DNA of 64,000 nucleotides from Isochrysis galbana (taxonomy: Eukaryota > Haptophyta > Isochrysidales > Isochrysidaceae), in the NCBI GenBank assembly GCA_018136815.1, contig CM030942.1, forward strand, positions 2,366,346 through 2,430,345, read 5' to 3'. How positions within the stretch are numbered: the first letter of the stretch is position 1; every line of letters starts with the position of its first letter. The position numbers and the translations under genes are program-made. Below, piece after piece: positions 1 through 10,609 of this stretch. The notes beneath the pieces are model-generated. The model made no database searches, was not told where the DNA came from, and saw only the letters and a program-made list of their open reading frames with translations.

Positions 1-103
1 AGGTCTCTTGAACGGGAGAGCGCGCGCCGGGGGGGAGGAGAGGGGAGGCGGGGGGGAAGAGGGGGGGGGCGGGGAGGGGGAAGTTCTCACGGACGCGCTT
101 CTT

Positions 104-250
104 CTACTCAGAACCTGAGGCTGAGGTAGAAATAAAGTACTTTACTTGGAGTACTCTAGGAGTAAAGTACCTGAGCTTGCCAGCTTGCCAGCGGATGAGC
201 CAGACAGGGCCATCTCATGAACGTTAATTTCTACCTCAGGTTCTGTGTAG
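104..250. mobile_element. 147-bp hairpin (MITE-like) element
   Basis: The left arm CTACTCAGAACCTGAGG (104-120) and the right arm ending CCTCAGGTTCTGTGTAG (234-250) are inverted copies with one mismatch. After a 6-bp duplication (CTGAGG) in the left arm, the match continues inward through TAGAAAT. The interior is rich in AGTAC/GTACT words. It has no coding capacity, so it looks like a small non-autonomous DNA element. No target-site duplication was resolved. Confidence 0.5.
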
Positions 251-261
251 TTTTACTAATA

Positions 262-830
262 GAGGCTGCAGCTTCGTGCGCGTGCCCGCCTCATGGGCGT
301 GCCCCTGTGCCCCTGTTCCCCCCAGGCTAGAGGCAAGAGGTGGGGGAGTGGGGGAGAGTGGGTTGAAAAAAAAACTCTTGTTGATCCGGAGGCCCACATT
401 TTTTTATCGTCGGACCGGGGGAAGATTTCCCCTCGTCCCTCTCCCCGCTCTAATCCGAATCCGAGGCAGAGCGATGGCGGCCGACCCGCCGGACAGGCCG
501 ACCTTCGCCGCGCTCCAACGAGAGCACGGCGGTGGTCAGCCCCCCCTTGTCCCTTGTCGATGGTGTTCGGACTAAATGGTCCGGGTACACCGGTCGGCGG
601 TCTCACCGGCGTTTCATGCCACCGCACTCGGCCGATTTCTGCTTCACCTGCCCACGCAGCATGGCCGTCAGCCCCACACCCCCACACCACACCACTTCCT
701 GCCCCAACCAGAGGAGGATGACACCGGCTTGCCTACGGCCGCTCCTACGCGCAGAGCCCCATCCAGCATATTGGTACGCTGCCTCCCAACCCCGCAGACT
801 ACCCAACCGCGCGCTCGGGAATCGTGGCGA
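262..830 (+). repeat. Dispersed repeat copy; the other copy is at 38290-38745 on the minus strand
   Basis: About 360-800 matches the reverse complement of 38290-38745 at high identity by eye. Shared landmarks are TTGTTGATCCGGAGGCCCAC, the block GGACTAAATGGTCCGGGTAC and a downstream CGCTCCTACGCGCAGA. The copies differ by small indels, for example GGTCAGT duplicated in the other copy. The short 5' part (262-345) instead resembles the GTGCCCGC...GGGCGTGCCCCTG leader at 35140-35175. The translated frames are arginine/proline-rich and mutually inconsistent, so I treat this as a non-coding retroelement segment rather than a gene. Confidence 0.6.
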
Positions 831-959
831 GCATTGCAATACAGCCCTCTTGGCGCGCTGCGCTGCTTCCGTAGGACTTCTTGTGCCATCTACCGAACGG
901 TCGCCAAGTGCATCGCGTTTGCGAACTCGTTGGCACCGGGGGTGATAAGGGAGGAATAG

Positions 960-1440
960 ACGGCGGCGGTGGAGAGGGAGGAGGGGAGGGTGGTGGCGGC
1001 AAGGGAGGAGTGGAAGGTGGAGGTAGTGAGGGAGGGATGGAAGGTGGAGGTGGCGAGGGAGGAATCGAGGGCCCCAATCCTGGGAAACGAATCACCGAAG
1101 CCGATGAGGAGGGCTGGTCACCGCCTAGCCCTCCCCCGCGCCCACCCCGCGCCTGCGCAAGTTGCACTACGAGGGAGGACGGCACGAGCACGAGCTCGAG
1201 GGTGCCTCCCGTCAGCGCACACCCGAGCATCGCCAGGGTGAGGAGTGCCCCCGCCAGCGCCAGTGCAGTGGACACGGCAGCGTCCGCGGCGCTCCCCATG
1301 AAGGAGCACTGCGCACTGCACCACCCCTACCCCCTCACGCGGATTGGTGTCAGATTAGGAGATATCTAATCCTGCCAAAATCTGCCCAAATATCCAATGG
1401 ATATATCATATATCCGGATATTTCTGCCAACCCCTAGTGA
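960..1440. other. G-rich low-complexity stretch and AT-rich palindromic patch, no gene seen
   Basis: Positions 960-1075 are imperfect GGAGG(T/G)GG repeats that give spurious glycine or proline-rich ORFs on both strands. Positions 1360-1435 are abruptly AT-rich and palindromic (ATCCAATGGATATATCATATATCCGGAT), resembling the interior of a small inverted-repeat element. No credible coding region was found. Confidence 0.5.
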
Positions 1441-1473
1441 TTATCCTGAATAGTGGATTTTCACTCCGGACCG

Positions 1474-1950
1474 TCATTCGGTTCTGGTCTCTCCCAGGGG
1501 GGTCACATGTTCGTGTCTCATGCGTGCTGTGTGCTGTGTATGAGGGGGTGCCTCTGGAGCTCTGGAGGGTGTGCTGTACGTTGAAGTGGAGTGGATGTTG
1601 TGCCCATAGGGGCCACCCGGCCTCGGGCCGCGCTGCCGGAGCAGCGCGGCCCTTGCCAGGTCAAGAGGGGCCTCTGCCATAAGGCATGCCCAATGGAAGG
1701 GTGGCTGTTTGAGCCTGGCATTGATGGGGTACTGCCAGCAGCCTGCTGCCCCCCATGGGGGAGGCCAGCATGGCTGCCATGAGTGGTGTGGCCGGGGCCA
1801 CGGGCCGTGTGGCGCGACCGGAGTCGCACGCACCTGCTCGGCCTCGGTGGGCGGACGCGGCCGCTTCGACAGCGGCTGCTCCATGGGCACTGGGGGGGCG
1901 CCCTCGGCGGGGGGGCCGAAGGAGAGGGGAGTCGCGGCGGCGCGCTCCAT
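1474..1950 (-). CDS. 'MERA'-family dispersed ORF (159 codons, element-associated)
   Basis: The ORF opens ATGGAGCGCGCC at 1950 and encodes MERAAATPLSFG..., then a basic patch SKRPRPP near residue 32. The remainder is proline/histidine-rich low complexity. The interest is the start: the same ATGGAGCGCGC opening recurs at 21222(+), 25218(-), 30351(+) and 48329(+), and the copy at 21222 also reaches a DTPLSPKRPR motif. It is therefore a repeated, probably mobile-element-derived N-terminus with an NLS-like KRPR, not a unique host gene. I do not recognise the family. The 3' part may be non-coding. Confidence 0.35.
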   Translation of the reverse strand: MERAAATPLSFGPPAEGAPPVPMEQPLSKRPRPPTEAEQVRATPVAPHGPWPRPHHSWQPCWPPPWGAAGCWQYPINARLKQPPFHWACLMAEAPLDLARAALLRQRGPRPGGPYGHNIHSTSTYSTPSRAPEAPPHTQHTARMRHEHVTPLGETRTE

Positions 1951-1959
1951 CGCGTCTAA

Positions 1960-2419
1960 GTATAAACTTAGTTGAGTGGCCGGGCAACAAGTAGGGGGCA
2001 CCAAACTTGGGCGTGGCGATCATCAACAAGTTTGCAGGCGCTTTTGACCCACGAATGCGCCAAAGCAAAGCAACTCACACAGACATCGAGGGCTACCGAT
2101 ATGCGATTTGCAATCAACACCTTCAACTGCCGCACCTCATCACGTCCCTGTGTGAACGCTCCTACACGAGGCATAATCTGGAAGCAGCCAACACGAGCAC
2201 AATCTCCGGATGGACAGCTACTGGTTGGCGGGGCACTAGGTCCACTCAGTAAAAAGGTCACCATGGTGCGCAATCGTGGTCGTGGCGCTTTGCGCACTAT
2301 ATGCAGCCCGTCCATACCGGTGATAACGTGAGTGCGAGAGGCAAGCCCAATGGGGCGAGGAACCTATCCTCTATCAAAACCACAGTGCACTGATAACCGG
2401 CGCTCCACAAGCCTCTCCA
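1960..2419. other. Intergenic, no gene seen
   Basis: This stretch contains a near-palindrome CTAAGTATAAACTTAG (1957-1972), just upstream of the MERA ORF on the minus strand. It then runs into the 3' flank of the GDI gene. The ORFs present are short and mutually overlapping, with no recognisable domain. Confidence 0.5.
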
Positions 2420-4215
2420 TCATTCTCCTCCACGGATCTCGTCAAGCTTCAATGGCGCGCCCATGATGCGCTGGTACATGGAAAGCACATCATTGATTGC
2501 CGTCTCAAAGTGCGACGTTGGGTCGAAGGACTCGGAGATGTACACCTTGTCAGTGGTGCCGGGCTGCAAAGGCACCATCATATCGTAAACATCGTAGAAA
2601 ACGCGGATGGGACTGCACTGCATGAGGATCGCAAGCCCAGCGCCGAGCTCGCGGTGGGCGACCTGCTCGGCCGTCATCCCATCACAAGGGCCCTCAACAT
2701 TTGTCGACAAGAAAGCGACATATTTCGAGGCAGGCGCGACTTTGTGTGCGGCGCTGCAGCAGAAGAGGTAGAGATCATTCGAGCGCCCCGCCTGACTAGC
2801 AGGGAAGATAACTTGGCAGCTAGTCGCACCGTCGCGTTCCATTTCGGGCAGGCGGTCGCCTAGTAGAGCGATGGCTCGGACCACGCTGCCACGCTTCGAT
2901 GTCTTGCCCGGGAAATAGCTGGGGTCTCCGATGACGATCTTCGTACGCGCTACGACGTCCTTCACCCGAACACCGGCAGCGGTGCCATCCTCAGCATACT
3001 CCACGGTTAGATCACCCGGACCGAACACAGGCTCGCCGTCTAGATCACGGTTCAGCATGTACGTGCCACCATGGACAGCCGCCAGGCGAGCGAAGGCTTG
3101 GGGCAGTTCTCCAAGGCCGTAAAGCGGATATAGGTAAGGTGAAGTCATGCCCGCAAATCGAGTCCTCGAATCCAGATACAGCTACGTCGGGCGGGTGTGT
3201 ATACCAGTTGTGCGCAGATGCCAGTGCGTCATGGCGTGCAGCTCTCGTGGCAGAGTAGGCAACAGGCGATAAGGCAATGGCAGTGCGGGCAAATGGACGG
3301 AACGCCGCAGCCTCGATTGCTCACCTGCATCTTGGTAACGATCTCAAGCGCCGGCCTCTTCAAATAGCTATCGTCGCGGTAGAGCGCGCAGACGTGAGTG
3401 AGGAACTCAACCGTGCCTGCCTCAAGCCTCCAGTACTTGAAAAACTCGGCGCCAGTCATCGAATCCAGCGGAAGGGTGGTCTTGGAGATGGTACCCGCCT
3501 TCCATGTCTTTGGCTCGTCCTTTTTGACGCTTGCCACCCACAAGGTGAACTGCGACATGCGGGCCTTCTCCTGGATGGAGAGCATCGATGACTTCATCGC
3601 TTCCTTCGGGGTCAAGGGCACCTTGTGCACCTTGCCGCCCGACCGATAGACGTAACTTCCATCGACAGGTTTGAATTCCATATAGTCCGCAACCTTCGTG
3701 TGAATAAGCACCTGGAGGACACAAGTTGCTGCAAATTGAGAGCGCGTACCGAGCGAGTGCAGCCGCCGCCCAACGCGAGCAGACCGGTCCACCAGAAAGG
3801 ATAGCCCAAGCACAGGGGGTGCACCTTGACAAGCTGCCCTCCTGCCATGATAAACTTGGGGACCATGTCGACGGCATAGTCACGCAGCTTGCCGAGCTCT
3901 GCCTCGCCTGCATCACAGGTGGGCCGGCCGAATGCACGTGAGCACGCTGCTCCACGCGTCACAGCTCCCCCCCCCCCCCCCCCCGTCTTGTGATATCCAC
4001 GCCCACTCACTGGGCGGCTGCGAGCACTGGAACTTCTCAAAGAGCTGGTGGATGTCGAGTGAGGCGGAGGCTCCGCCGTAATAGTTATTCCTGTCTAGGT
4101 GGAGCACCTTCTTCCCCGCGCACGAGAGCAGCCCTGAGAGCAGGCACTCCTTCATGCCCGTGCCCAGAACGACAGCATCCCACTCCTCAGCGAACGCGGT
4201 CCGCCAGTCGTCCAT
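2420..4215 (-). CDS. GDI1: Rab GDP-dissociation inhibitor (4 exons)
   Basis: Exons on the minus strand are 4215-4011, 3907-3825, 3711-3325 and 3181-2420 (stop included), giving 478 aa; family members are about 445. The introns are 103, 113 and 143 bp with donors GTGAGT, GTGCAC, GTGAGC and AG acceptors, and all phases join cleanly. The N-terminus has the dinucleotide-fold-like GDI/REP signature (WDAVVLGTGMKECLLSG, then LHLDRNNYYGG). Exon 2 gives DYAVDMVPKFIMAGGQLVK, and exon 4 starts near residue 226 with SPYLYPLYGLGELPQAFARL and later IGDPSYFPGK. GDI extracts prenylated GDP-bound Rab GTPases from membranes and recycles them through the cytosol. A CAG lies 8 bp before the ATG in a pyrimidine tract, so a 5'-UTR intron is possible. 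The gene is divergent from CAP-D2. Confidence 0.93.
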
Positions 4216-4461
4216 ACTGTCCTCTGAAAGGGGGGGGGGGAAGGGGGGAGGGGATTGGAGAGGGGGGGGGCGGGAGCAGCAGGCGCGTGCGCAAGCAGGC
4301 AGGGCGGTGGGGAAGGGCCCGCCGCGGGCCTGGTGGGAGCAGAGCGGCGAGAAGAGCGAGAGCGAGAAGGGTCCCTCCCTCCTCCTCCACTCCCCCCCCC
4401 CCTCGCTTCCAGCCAGCGCGAGCACCTTGCTGCTGCTTCGCGTCCTCTCTGGCTCTCTCTC

Positions 4462-4492
<31 letters not shown>

Positions 4493-5215
4493 CGTGAGAT
4501 GCGCATCTTCAAGGAGGAGGCGAAACTAGCAAAGAGAAGAGAAGAGAGAAGGATAGGCATGAAGCGGAGAGGGAGAATCTCGAGAGAGGAGGCTCGAAGC
4601 AGAACAGGAGAGGGCGCCCTCCTCCGCGCTCCTCCTTCCGTAGATTGAAGGGTTGTCCTTATTAGATTTCTCTCGAGGGCGACCACACGATACGAGGCGG
4701 ATAGAGAGCGCGAGAAGAGAGAGAAGAGAGAGAGAGGGAGAGAGAGTTTTGTACTAGTAGAGGGGACACTCCCCCTTTTCTTCCTCCCCCCTTGTCGTGC
4801 TACTCACCTCTCTCCATGGGTTTCGTTTCTTCTATTTTTCCCATGCCTCCTCTCTCTCTCTCACTCGCCGCCCGCGCCGCGCCCGCCCCCAGACGCCAGC
4901 ACCTCGCATCTCTACTTTCTACCTCGCCTTCTCTACTTCCTAACCCCCCCCCCCCCTCTGCTCCCGCGCTTCGCGCCCTCCCCTGCCCCTCCATCTCTCT
5001 CTCTTATCTGTGGCCTCCGTCTTCCCGTCCGTCCCTCTCTCCCCTCTCTTTCTTCTATAATCCATCTCATCCTTCTATTTCCTCCTGCCGCCTCTACGCG
5101 CATACGTCTCCTCTTTCCTTCCCGATCGCCACTCCTTCCACTCCCCTCTCTCCTCTCCAGCCAAGCAAGACACACAGCCCGTCCACTCGGCGAGCCAGCC
5201 CGTCCCGCCGCCTCG
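4216..5215. promoter_or_regulatory. Shared intergenic/5' region between GDI (-) and CAP-D2 (+)
   Basis: The two start codons are exactly 1 kb apart on opposite strands, so this interval must hold both promoters. It has a (CT)n run at 4443-4493, a (GA)n run at about 4700-4745, and a long pyrimidine-dominated stretch at 4770-5215 immediately before the CAP-D2 ATG. Similar CT/GA tracts lie at the 5' end of most genes in the window. No TATA box or defined initiator could be assigned. Confidence 0.5.
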
Positions 5216-8200
5216 ATGCCAGCGCGAGCTTCACAGAGGACCCCACAGCCCCCGCAGCCCCCGCTCGATGGGGCGCCCACGCTCGACATAGAGGGAGTGC
5301 TGAAGCTCCTACGCTCGCCTGAGAGCGCGAGCAACGACTTCGATTCCGTCGTCAACCGCATCGAGATGATGGACCAGTCGGCGCAGACAAAGGTCGCCAA
5401 CCAGCTGGCCAAGTCCATCCAGTCGGCAGTGTGCGTTTCGCATGGCCGGGTCCTCACAGCTGTGGCGTGCAAGCTTGGACTGCGGATTCTCGCGAGCGTG
5501 AAGGACCAGTCACAGACGGATGTCTGCGAAACATTCTGCTCCCTGCTCACAGCGGCTGCCTACGGTTCCAGCCACTTCCTGAAGGGCAATTTTGGCGCCC
5601 CGTGTTCTTTGTTAGAGGCACTCATATTGGCGACATCCAGATCAGCATTCTCGAAAAAGCAGCTGGACGCCGCAGCCCTCACCTCAATGTGCGAGTTCCT
5701 CATTCGCGAGCAGCGCACTGACGGAGTCGCTCACGCTGTCGCGAGTTCGACGCTGCTTCACGCACCTGTTGCCGATGCGCTGATGCACCTTTTCTCCCGT
5801 GGATCGGAAGCTACCTTCCCAGCAGGCATCACAGTGTTGCTCTGCAACCTGATACACATGATTCAAGCCACTGCAGCCAGCGAGACGGCCAGCTCCATTC
5901 CTTCAACTATCCTCCAGTTCCACGTAGAGCTAGACCGGAGGGCTCCCCAGCTAGCAGCTGCGACGATCATGAGTGGGCTCATTCCAGACGCCATCTCGCT
6001 GGCAGTGAAGCATGCGGCGCGCTTGGCAACGGCAAAAGCCATGCTCAAACTCGGGTATGACGTCATCTTCCGAATACTGCGGAGCGTGCCGCCATGGCTC
6101 TTGGATCGTGCTTCCTTGCGCCAAGCAGCGACGCTGGCACTCCAGCGGGCTCTCGCCCCGGAGATGGATGCGAGCAGCAGGGCGCAGGCACTCAAGGCGA
6201 TCGCGGCTCTTGCGGAGATGCACGTGTATTGCGATGCGCACGCCAGCCAAAAGAGGACTGGCGTCGAACCAAAGGCACACCACCACCCGACGATGCCCCA
6301 TGGCACACCGGCATTGGAGGTCGCGAGGTCTGAGCAGGACACTCAGGATTTCATAGATTGTACCCATGCGCTGATCGGCAGCATCCCGGATGTCTTGGAG
6401 GAGAACAGCAAACAAGTCGTTTACAACCTCGCGCTCGCTATCCAAGCGCTCGCACAAAACAACCCGTACGATATTCAGAGGCTCGCGCTGAATGGCGCGA
6501 TCAAGGAGGAGGATACACAGGAGCCGTGCGCCCCGAAAAGTCCTCAAGAAAATTGGGCGAAACTGTTCGACGAGCACTTCGAGTGGCTCGTGGCCCTCTT
6601 TGTGGCAATGTGTAGTGGCACAGGGCCGCCGGACTTCTTCCTACTGGAAAGGTCCACCCTCTCCGCAAATTGCCTTGCCGCGATTATCCATCGCGCCGCT
6701 GTCCTCACACAAGCTAGTCCGGCCTATGCTCAGCTCGGGAGACTACTTCGCGCATCAATCGTGATTGCTGGTGATGCCGACAGCACCGTAGCGCGACTCC
6801 TTTCCATTGGTTGCGCCTCCGACCAGTGCGCACTTGCCGAAACGCTTCTGCATAGCACCCGGCTCACGCAGCTCGAAATCCTTACACTCGTGCCTACTTT
6901 ATTGCGTGCGTGTAGCGCCGCCCAACACTGGGGTGAGAAGGCATGGGGATGCGCCCTACTGAGCTGCGCAATGGAGTGTGGCACTGGGCAAGGGCTGCAA
7001 GAGGTGCCGATAACTTGGCTACTACACACAATCGCTGAGGCCCTCGTGCAGTCGGAAGATTCGTGCGCCCGCGCGTGCCTGGCTCCGACCCTCCAAATGT
7101 TGGCGCTTAGCATGCAACAAAGCGGTAGCCAGATCGACGAGGCGACCGCGTTCATGGAACTGCATTTTGTTCGTTTGGCGCGAGCCGGCGCTGTAGAGCA
7201 AGCCTTGAAGGTGATCTTTGTGCATTCCCTATCGGTTGCGGAGACCCTACTGGCGAGGCCGCTCACTGAGTTGCAAGAGGCATGCCGTACATGCCAGCAC
7301 TCTGCAGCAATTCTCATGCGCACACTCGGAGGCGCGATCACATTGTGTGGAACCAAGCTTCGAGCCGAGGCCAAGCAGTTGGCGTCCAGGCACCAGCCGA
7401 TGCCCATGGAGTTTGAAGGGAACGACGAGTACGATTACATGCATTCCGATGCCTTGCGCGCCGATGCGGAAGAGCGAGAGTCGAGCCTCCTGCTGGAGTT
7501 GCTCCAAGCCCATGGGTACATGCTCTATCTTCCCGCTGTGTGCTGTTGTGCTGCGGACGAGAAGGCGCCCATTGCAATTCGATGCGAGGCCATCTGCGCC
7601 CTCGGGCGATTCTCCCATTTGCACCCGGCGATAGCGGAAGGCCTCATCCCAAAATTGCTACCCCTCGTCCGCCCACCACAAGACTTAGCACTACGATGCC
7701 GTGCCGTGGCGGTCGTGGCGTCGCTCGTGGCGGTCGTGCCGATTCTGATTGAGCCACATCTTGAGGAGGTCTTGCGCGCACCGCTGAAGGCGGAATGCAC
7801 ACCAGTTCCGTTGCGACAGGCCGCAAACGTGGCCTTGCTGGATTTGGTGCGAGAACGGGCACTCAAGGCAACGCCAGAGCTTCCGCTCGTCCTGACCAGT
7901 GTGCTTGATCAAGCCATAGCGCACAGGACGTGGCGTACACTCGACGCCCTAATGAAGCATGAAGGGTCGCGTTGGTGTCGCATCTTGTACAGCTCAGGTT
8001 TGTTGCCTCTGTGCCACACCATGAACAACACGAAGTTTGCGGACTTGGTTACCCTCCTCTTGCCGGATGCGCTCAAGCTGGCTGGGGCGGCGGACATTTC
8101 AAGGACCGGTGAGATCATTGTGGCGCACTTGTCAAAGGCCATGCATCCTTCGCATATATTCCAACGGAATATAGCTACAGTCATTGCAACATGGCCGCCT

Positions 8201-8728
8201 TCTGACCGGAGCATTGGAGCCATCTTTGATGCATTGAGTCACCGCCGTTACAGCGATCGGCAGGCGTGTGCGACCGATGCATCTGCCACGTCGGCGAGCG
8301 CACTCCATCAGCTGTGCCTTCTCGACTGGCATGTGAAAGAAGGACTGCTCGAGCACCTACGTCATGCCAATGCATCGAATAGTCTAAAAGGCAGCGTGCT
8401 TGCTGATGCGCACAGACTGCTCAATAGCATCGCGGGTCCAACTGGGCAGAACGACTCGGATCGTGGAGACGAGGAAATCATGCAAGGAACCTATGCCTCA
8501 AAGCAAATAAGCGAGGCAGCCACCACCGACGAGCCACTCGAGGATGAAGACCAGTCGGCGACAATTGCAAGGCATTCCACGACCTCGAGAGATGAACGCG
8601 CTCGGCGGCTGCTCGAACAGCTTCAGTCGGCGCAGCCGCTGTACAAGCGCCTGGAGCTTCCTGGCGCCGTCGGACCGTCCAAGCGCAGACGCGACGGTCA
8701 CCCGAGCTCACCGAAGCGCCGTCCATGA
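5216..8728 (+). CDS. NCAPD2: Condensin complex subunit 1 / CAP-D2-like HEAT-repeat protein
   Basis: A single uninterrupted 1170-aa ORF, almost entirely alpha-helical HEAT-like repeats. The diagnostic part is the Cnd1-type block at about residues 775-890 (APIAIRCEAICALGRFSHLH, then a second HEAT unit ending VPILIEPHLEEVLRAP). It is preceded by an acidic linker around 735-760 (EFEGNDEYDYMHSDALRADA), as in CAP-D2 proteins. The C-terminus is basic (SKRRRDGHPSSPKRRP), a likely nuclear localisation signal. CAP-D2 is a regulatory non-SMC subunit of condensin I, bridging kleisin and DNA during mitotic chromosome compaction. At 1170 aa it is shorter than the roughly 1400-aa animal protein, and it has no introns, unlike most neighbours. 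The stop lies 29 bp before an assembly gap. The alternative CAP-D3 is less likely, but the two cannot be separated by eye with certainty. Confidence 0.8.
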   Translation: MPARASQRTPQPPQPPLDGAPTLDIEGVLKLLRSPESASNDFDSVVNRIEMMDQSAQTKVANQLAKSIQSAVCVSHGRVLTAVACKLGLRILASVKDQSQTDVCETFCSLLTAAAYGSSHFLKGNFGAPCSLLEALILATSRSAFSKKQLDAAALTSMCEFLIREQRTDGVAHAVASSTLLHAPVADALMHLFSRGSEATFPAGITVLLCNLIHMIQATAASETASSIPSTILQFHVELDRRAPQLAAATIMSGLIPDAISLAVKHAARLATAKAMLKLGYDVIFRILRSVPPWLLDRASLRQAATLALQRALAPEMDASSRAQALKAIAALAEMHVYCDAHASQKRTGVEPKAHHHPTMPHGTPALEVARSEQDTQDFIDCTHALIGSIPDVLEENSKQVVYNLALAIQALAQNNPYDIQRLALNGAIKEEDTQEPCAPKSPQENWAKLFDEHFEWLVALFVAMCSGTGPPDFFLLERSTLSANCLAAIIHRAAVLTQASPAYAQLGRLLRASIVIAGDADSTVARLLSIGCASDQCALAETLLHSTRLTQLEILTLVPTLLRACSAAQHWGEKAWGCALLSCAMECGTGQGLQEVPITWLLHTIAEALVQSEDSCARACLAPTLQMLALSMQQSGSQIDEATAFMELHFVRLARAGAVEQALKVIFVHSLSVAETLLARPLTELQEACRTCQHSAAILMRTLGGAITLCGTKLRAEAKQLASRHQPMPMEFEGNDEYDYMHSDALRADAEERESSLLLELLQAHGYMLYLPAVCCCAADEKAPIAIRCEAICALGRFSHLHPAIAEGLIPKLLPLVRPPQDLALRCRAVAVVASLVAVVPILIEPHLEEVLRAPLKAECTPVPLRQAANVALLDLVRERALKATPELPLVLTSVLDQAIAHRTWRTLDALMKHEGSRWCRILYSSGLLPLCHTMNNTKFADLVTLLLPDALKLAGAADISRTGEIIVAHLSKAMHPSHIFQRNIATVIATWPPSDRSIGAIFDALSHRRYSDRQACATDASATSASALHQLCLLDWHVKEGLLEHLRHANASNSLKGSVLADAHRLLNSIAGPTGQNDSDRGDEEIMQGTYASKQISEAATTDEPLEDEDQSATIARHSTTSRDERARRLLEQLQSAQPLYKRLELPGAVGPSKRRRDGHPSSPKRRP

Positions 8729-8757
8729 ACAGGGTAGACGTTGTGAAATGTGGAGGT

Positions 8758-8857
8758 NNNNNNNNNNNNNNNNNNNNNNNNNNNNNNNNNNNNNNNNNNN
8801 NNNNNNNNNNNNNNNNNNNNNNNNNNNNNNNNNNNNNNNNNNNNNNNNNNNNNNNNN
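8758..8857. other. Assembly gap (100 N)
   Basis: A run of exactly 100 N, the conventional size for a gap of unknown length. It lies just after the CAP-D2 stop codon, so the 3' UTR cannot be followed. Confidence 1.
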
Positions 8858-9902
8858 CGAAGCCACCAGCGCCGCTCCAGCTGCCTGACCGAGGTGGTGT
8901 GGGAGGGCGGTGTGAGCGATGAGTCATCTACAGTGCGTACTGCGTGGTGCAAGAGTGAAGGCGCGAGGCAAGTGCACGTAGCAGCGGGCTCGTGGTGGGC
9001 GGCAATAGCAGCTAAAAGTGCAGCCCTATACGTGTGAGTGCGATGTGCAGCCGACGGCACGTGTTGCTGGACTCATGCTGTTGTGTCCCTCGCGGGCTGT
9101 GATGGGTGAGGAATGCGCACGATTGCGCTTTCGTGGAGTGAGAGGTTGTGTGGCGTGTTGATATGATGCCAACCATAAAGTTTGTCCCACATTAATCGGC
9201 ACAACGGACAGCGGGCACGCACCTGATACTGAGAGCAGATGTACACCGGCGGCGAGCGCCCCGCGCTACACACTACACACATGTCGCGCCATCTCGTGAA
9301 GTGTATGAGCGCTCCCTACAGTGAGTGAGTGGGAGACGAAGGAACAGAGGCAGCTCAGCAGAGGGATGGTGGGCGGTGGGCGAGGGCGTCGAGAACTGCT
9401 CACCGGCCACGGCAGTGGTCCGGCAGTGGTCCAAGATAATGTGCCACCATGGCCTCGCGACTCCCTCTCCCTCCCGGTCCACCAGAGCCCCTACTCCTCT
9501 CGCCTCGCGCTATTGTCAGACTTTTGTACAGCCGTTTTGGGCCCGCTCCACGTGCTGCGACGGTCGTGTGAGAACGACGCGTGCGCGACGGAGCAACGCT
9601 GGCAGGGCAGTGTGCCTGCGGTTCTGTCTCACCTGTGGGAGCCCTGTGGCAGCCCGCATACATAGTGGCTAGGCCAGATGTGTCGGATCAGCCCGATGAA
9701 AGCGGGAGTCCTGCCGGCACTTCCCAAAAAAAAACGTCAAACTTTTGGCAACGAGGGGTACCAAGGAAGACGGTCAGAGTACTTTTACTCGTAGTCTGTG
9801 TGGACTTGGAGCAAAGGCGTCCCGGCCGTGTGCCTCGTTTGACGAGACCCTTGCGAGCCACCGCCGAGCAAAAAGAAAACGACTTCCTCCTCGGAGCAAC
9901 CG

Positions 9903-9933
<31 letters not shown>

Positions 9934-10119
9934 GCAGAGGAGTCCATCGGGGAGAGCAGCTCGCGCGGGAAAAGGGAAGAGAGAGAGGAGGGGGGGGGAG
10001 AGAGAGAGAGAAACAGAGGCAACTCGAGGAGAGGGGGAGGCGGAGGAAGAGATGGGCGTCGCCGGGAAGGCGGAGAGGGGGGGGGAGAGAGAGAGAGAGA
10101 GAAGGAGAGAGAGAGAGAA

Positions 10120-10161
<42 letters not shown>

Positions 10162-10609
10162 CTGCTCGCGGCCTCTCTCTGCTGCTGCTGCTGCGCGGGA
10201 GTTCGTGGCTGGACGGAGGGAGGGAAAAGGAGAGAGGATTTGGGTCCGATGTGTGTGAAGCCGGAGCAGAGAGAGCAGAGAGAGAGGAGAGAGGGAGGCA
10301 GGGAATTCATAGTACTCTAACCACAGAAGAAGAGAGAAATCAGGAGAGAGAGGAGAGGAGAGCCATTCATTGTGCCTTCCCCCTGGTAGAGTACCCAAAT
10401 CGAAAGGAATATTAGAGAGAGGAGAGAGAGGAGAGAGATGGAGGAAGGAAATGTTCGCGCGCTGCTGTCCGGCGGTATCAATACGTGAGAGAAGAGAAGA
10501 GAAGAGAAGAGAGAGGGAGGGAGGGAGGGAGAGAGGGAGGGAGACGAGAGAGACGAGAGAAGAAGGCCTGGCCGCCACTTTGAGAGAACAGGGAGAAGAG
10601 AGGAGGTCA
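8858..10609. other. Intergenic; GA-rich leader of the PGAP2-like gene
   Basis: Positions 8858-9700 show no credible gene. Positions 9905-10600 are strongly purine-biased on the plus strand, with (GA)n runs at about 9905-9935, 10085-10165, 10410-10440 and 10495-10560. Every ORF here is poly-Arg/Glu or poly-Ser/Leu and is a microsatellite artefact. The tract leads directly into the ATG at 10610. Confidence 0.6.
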
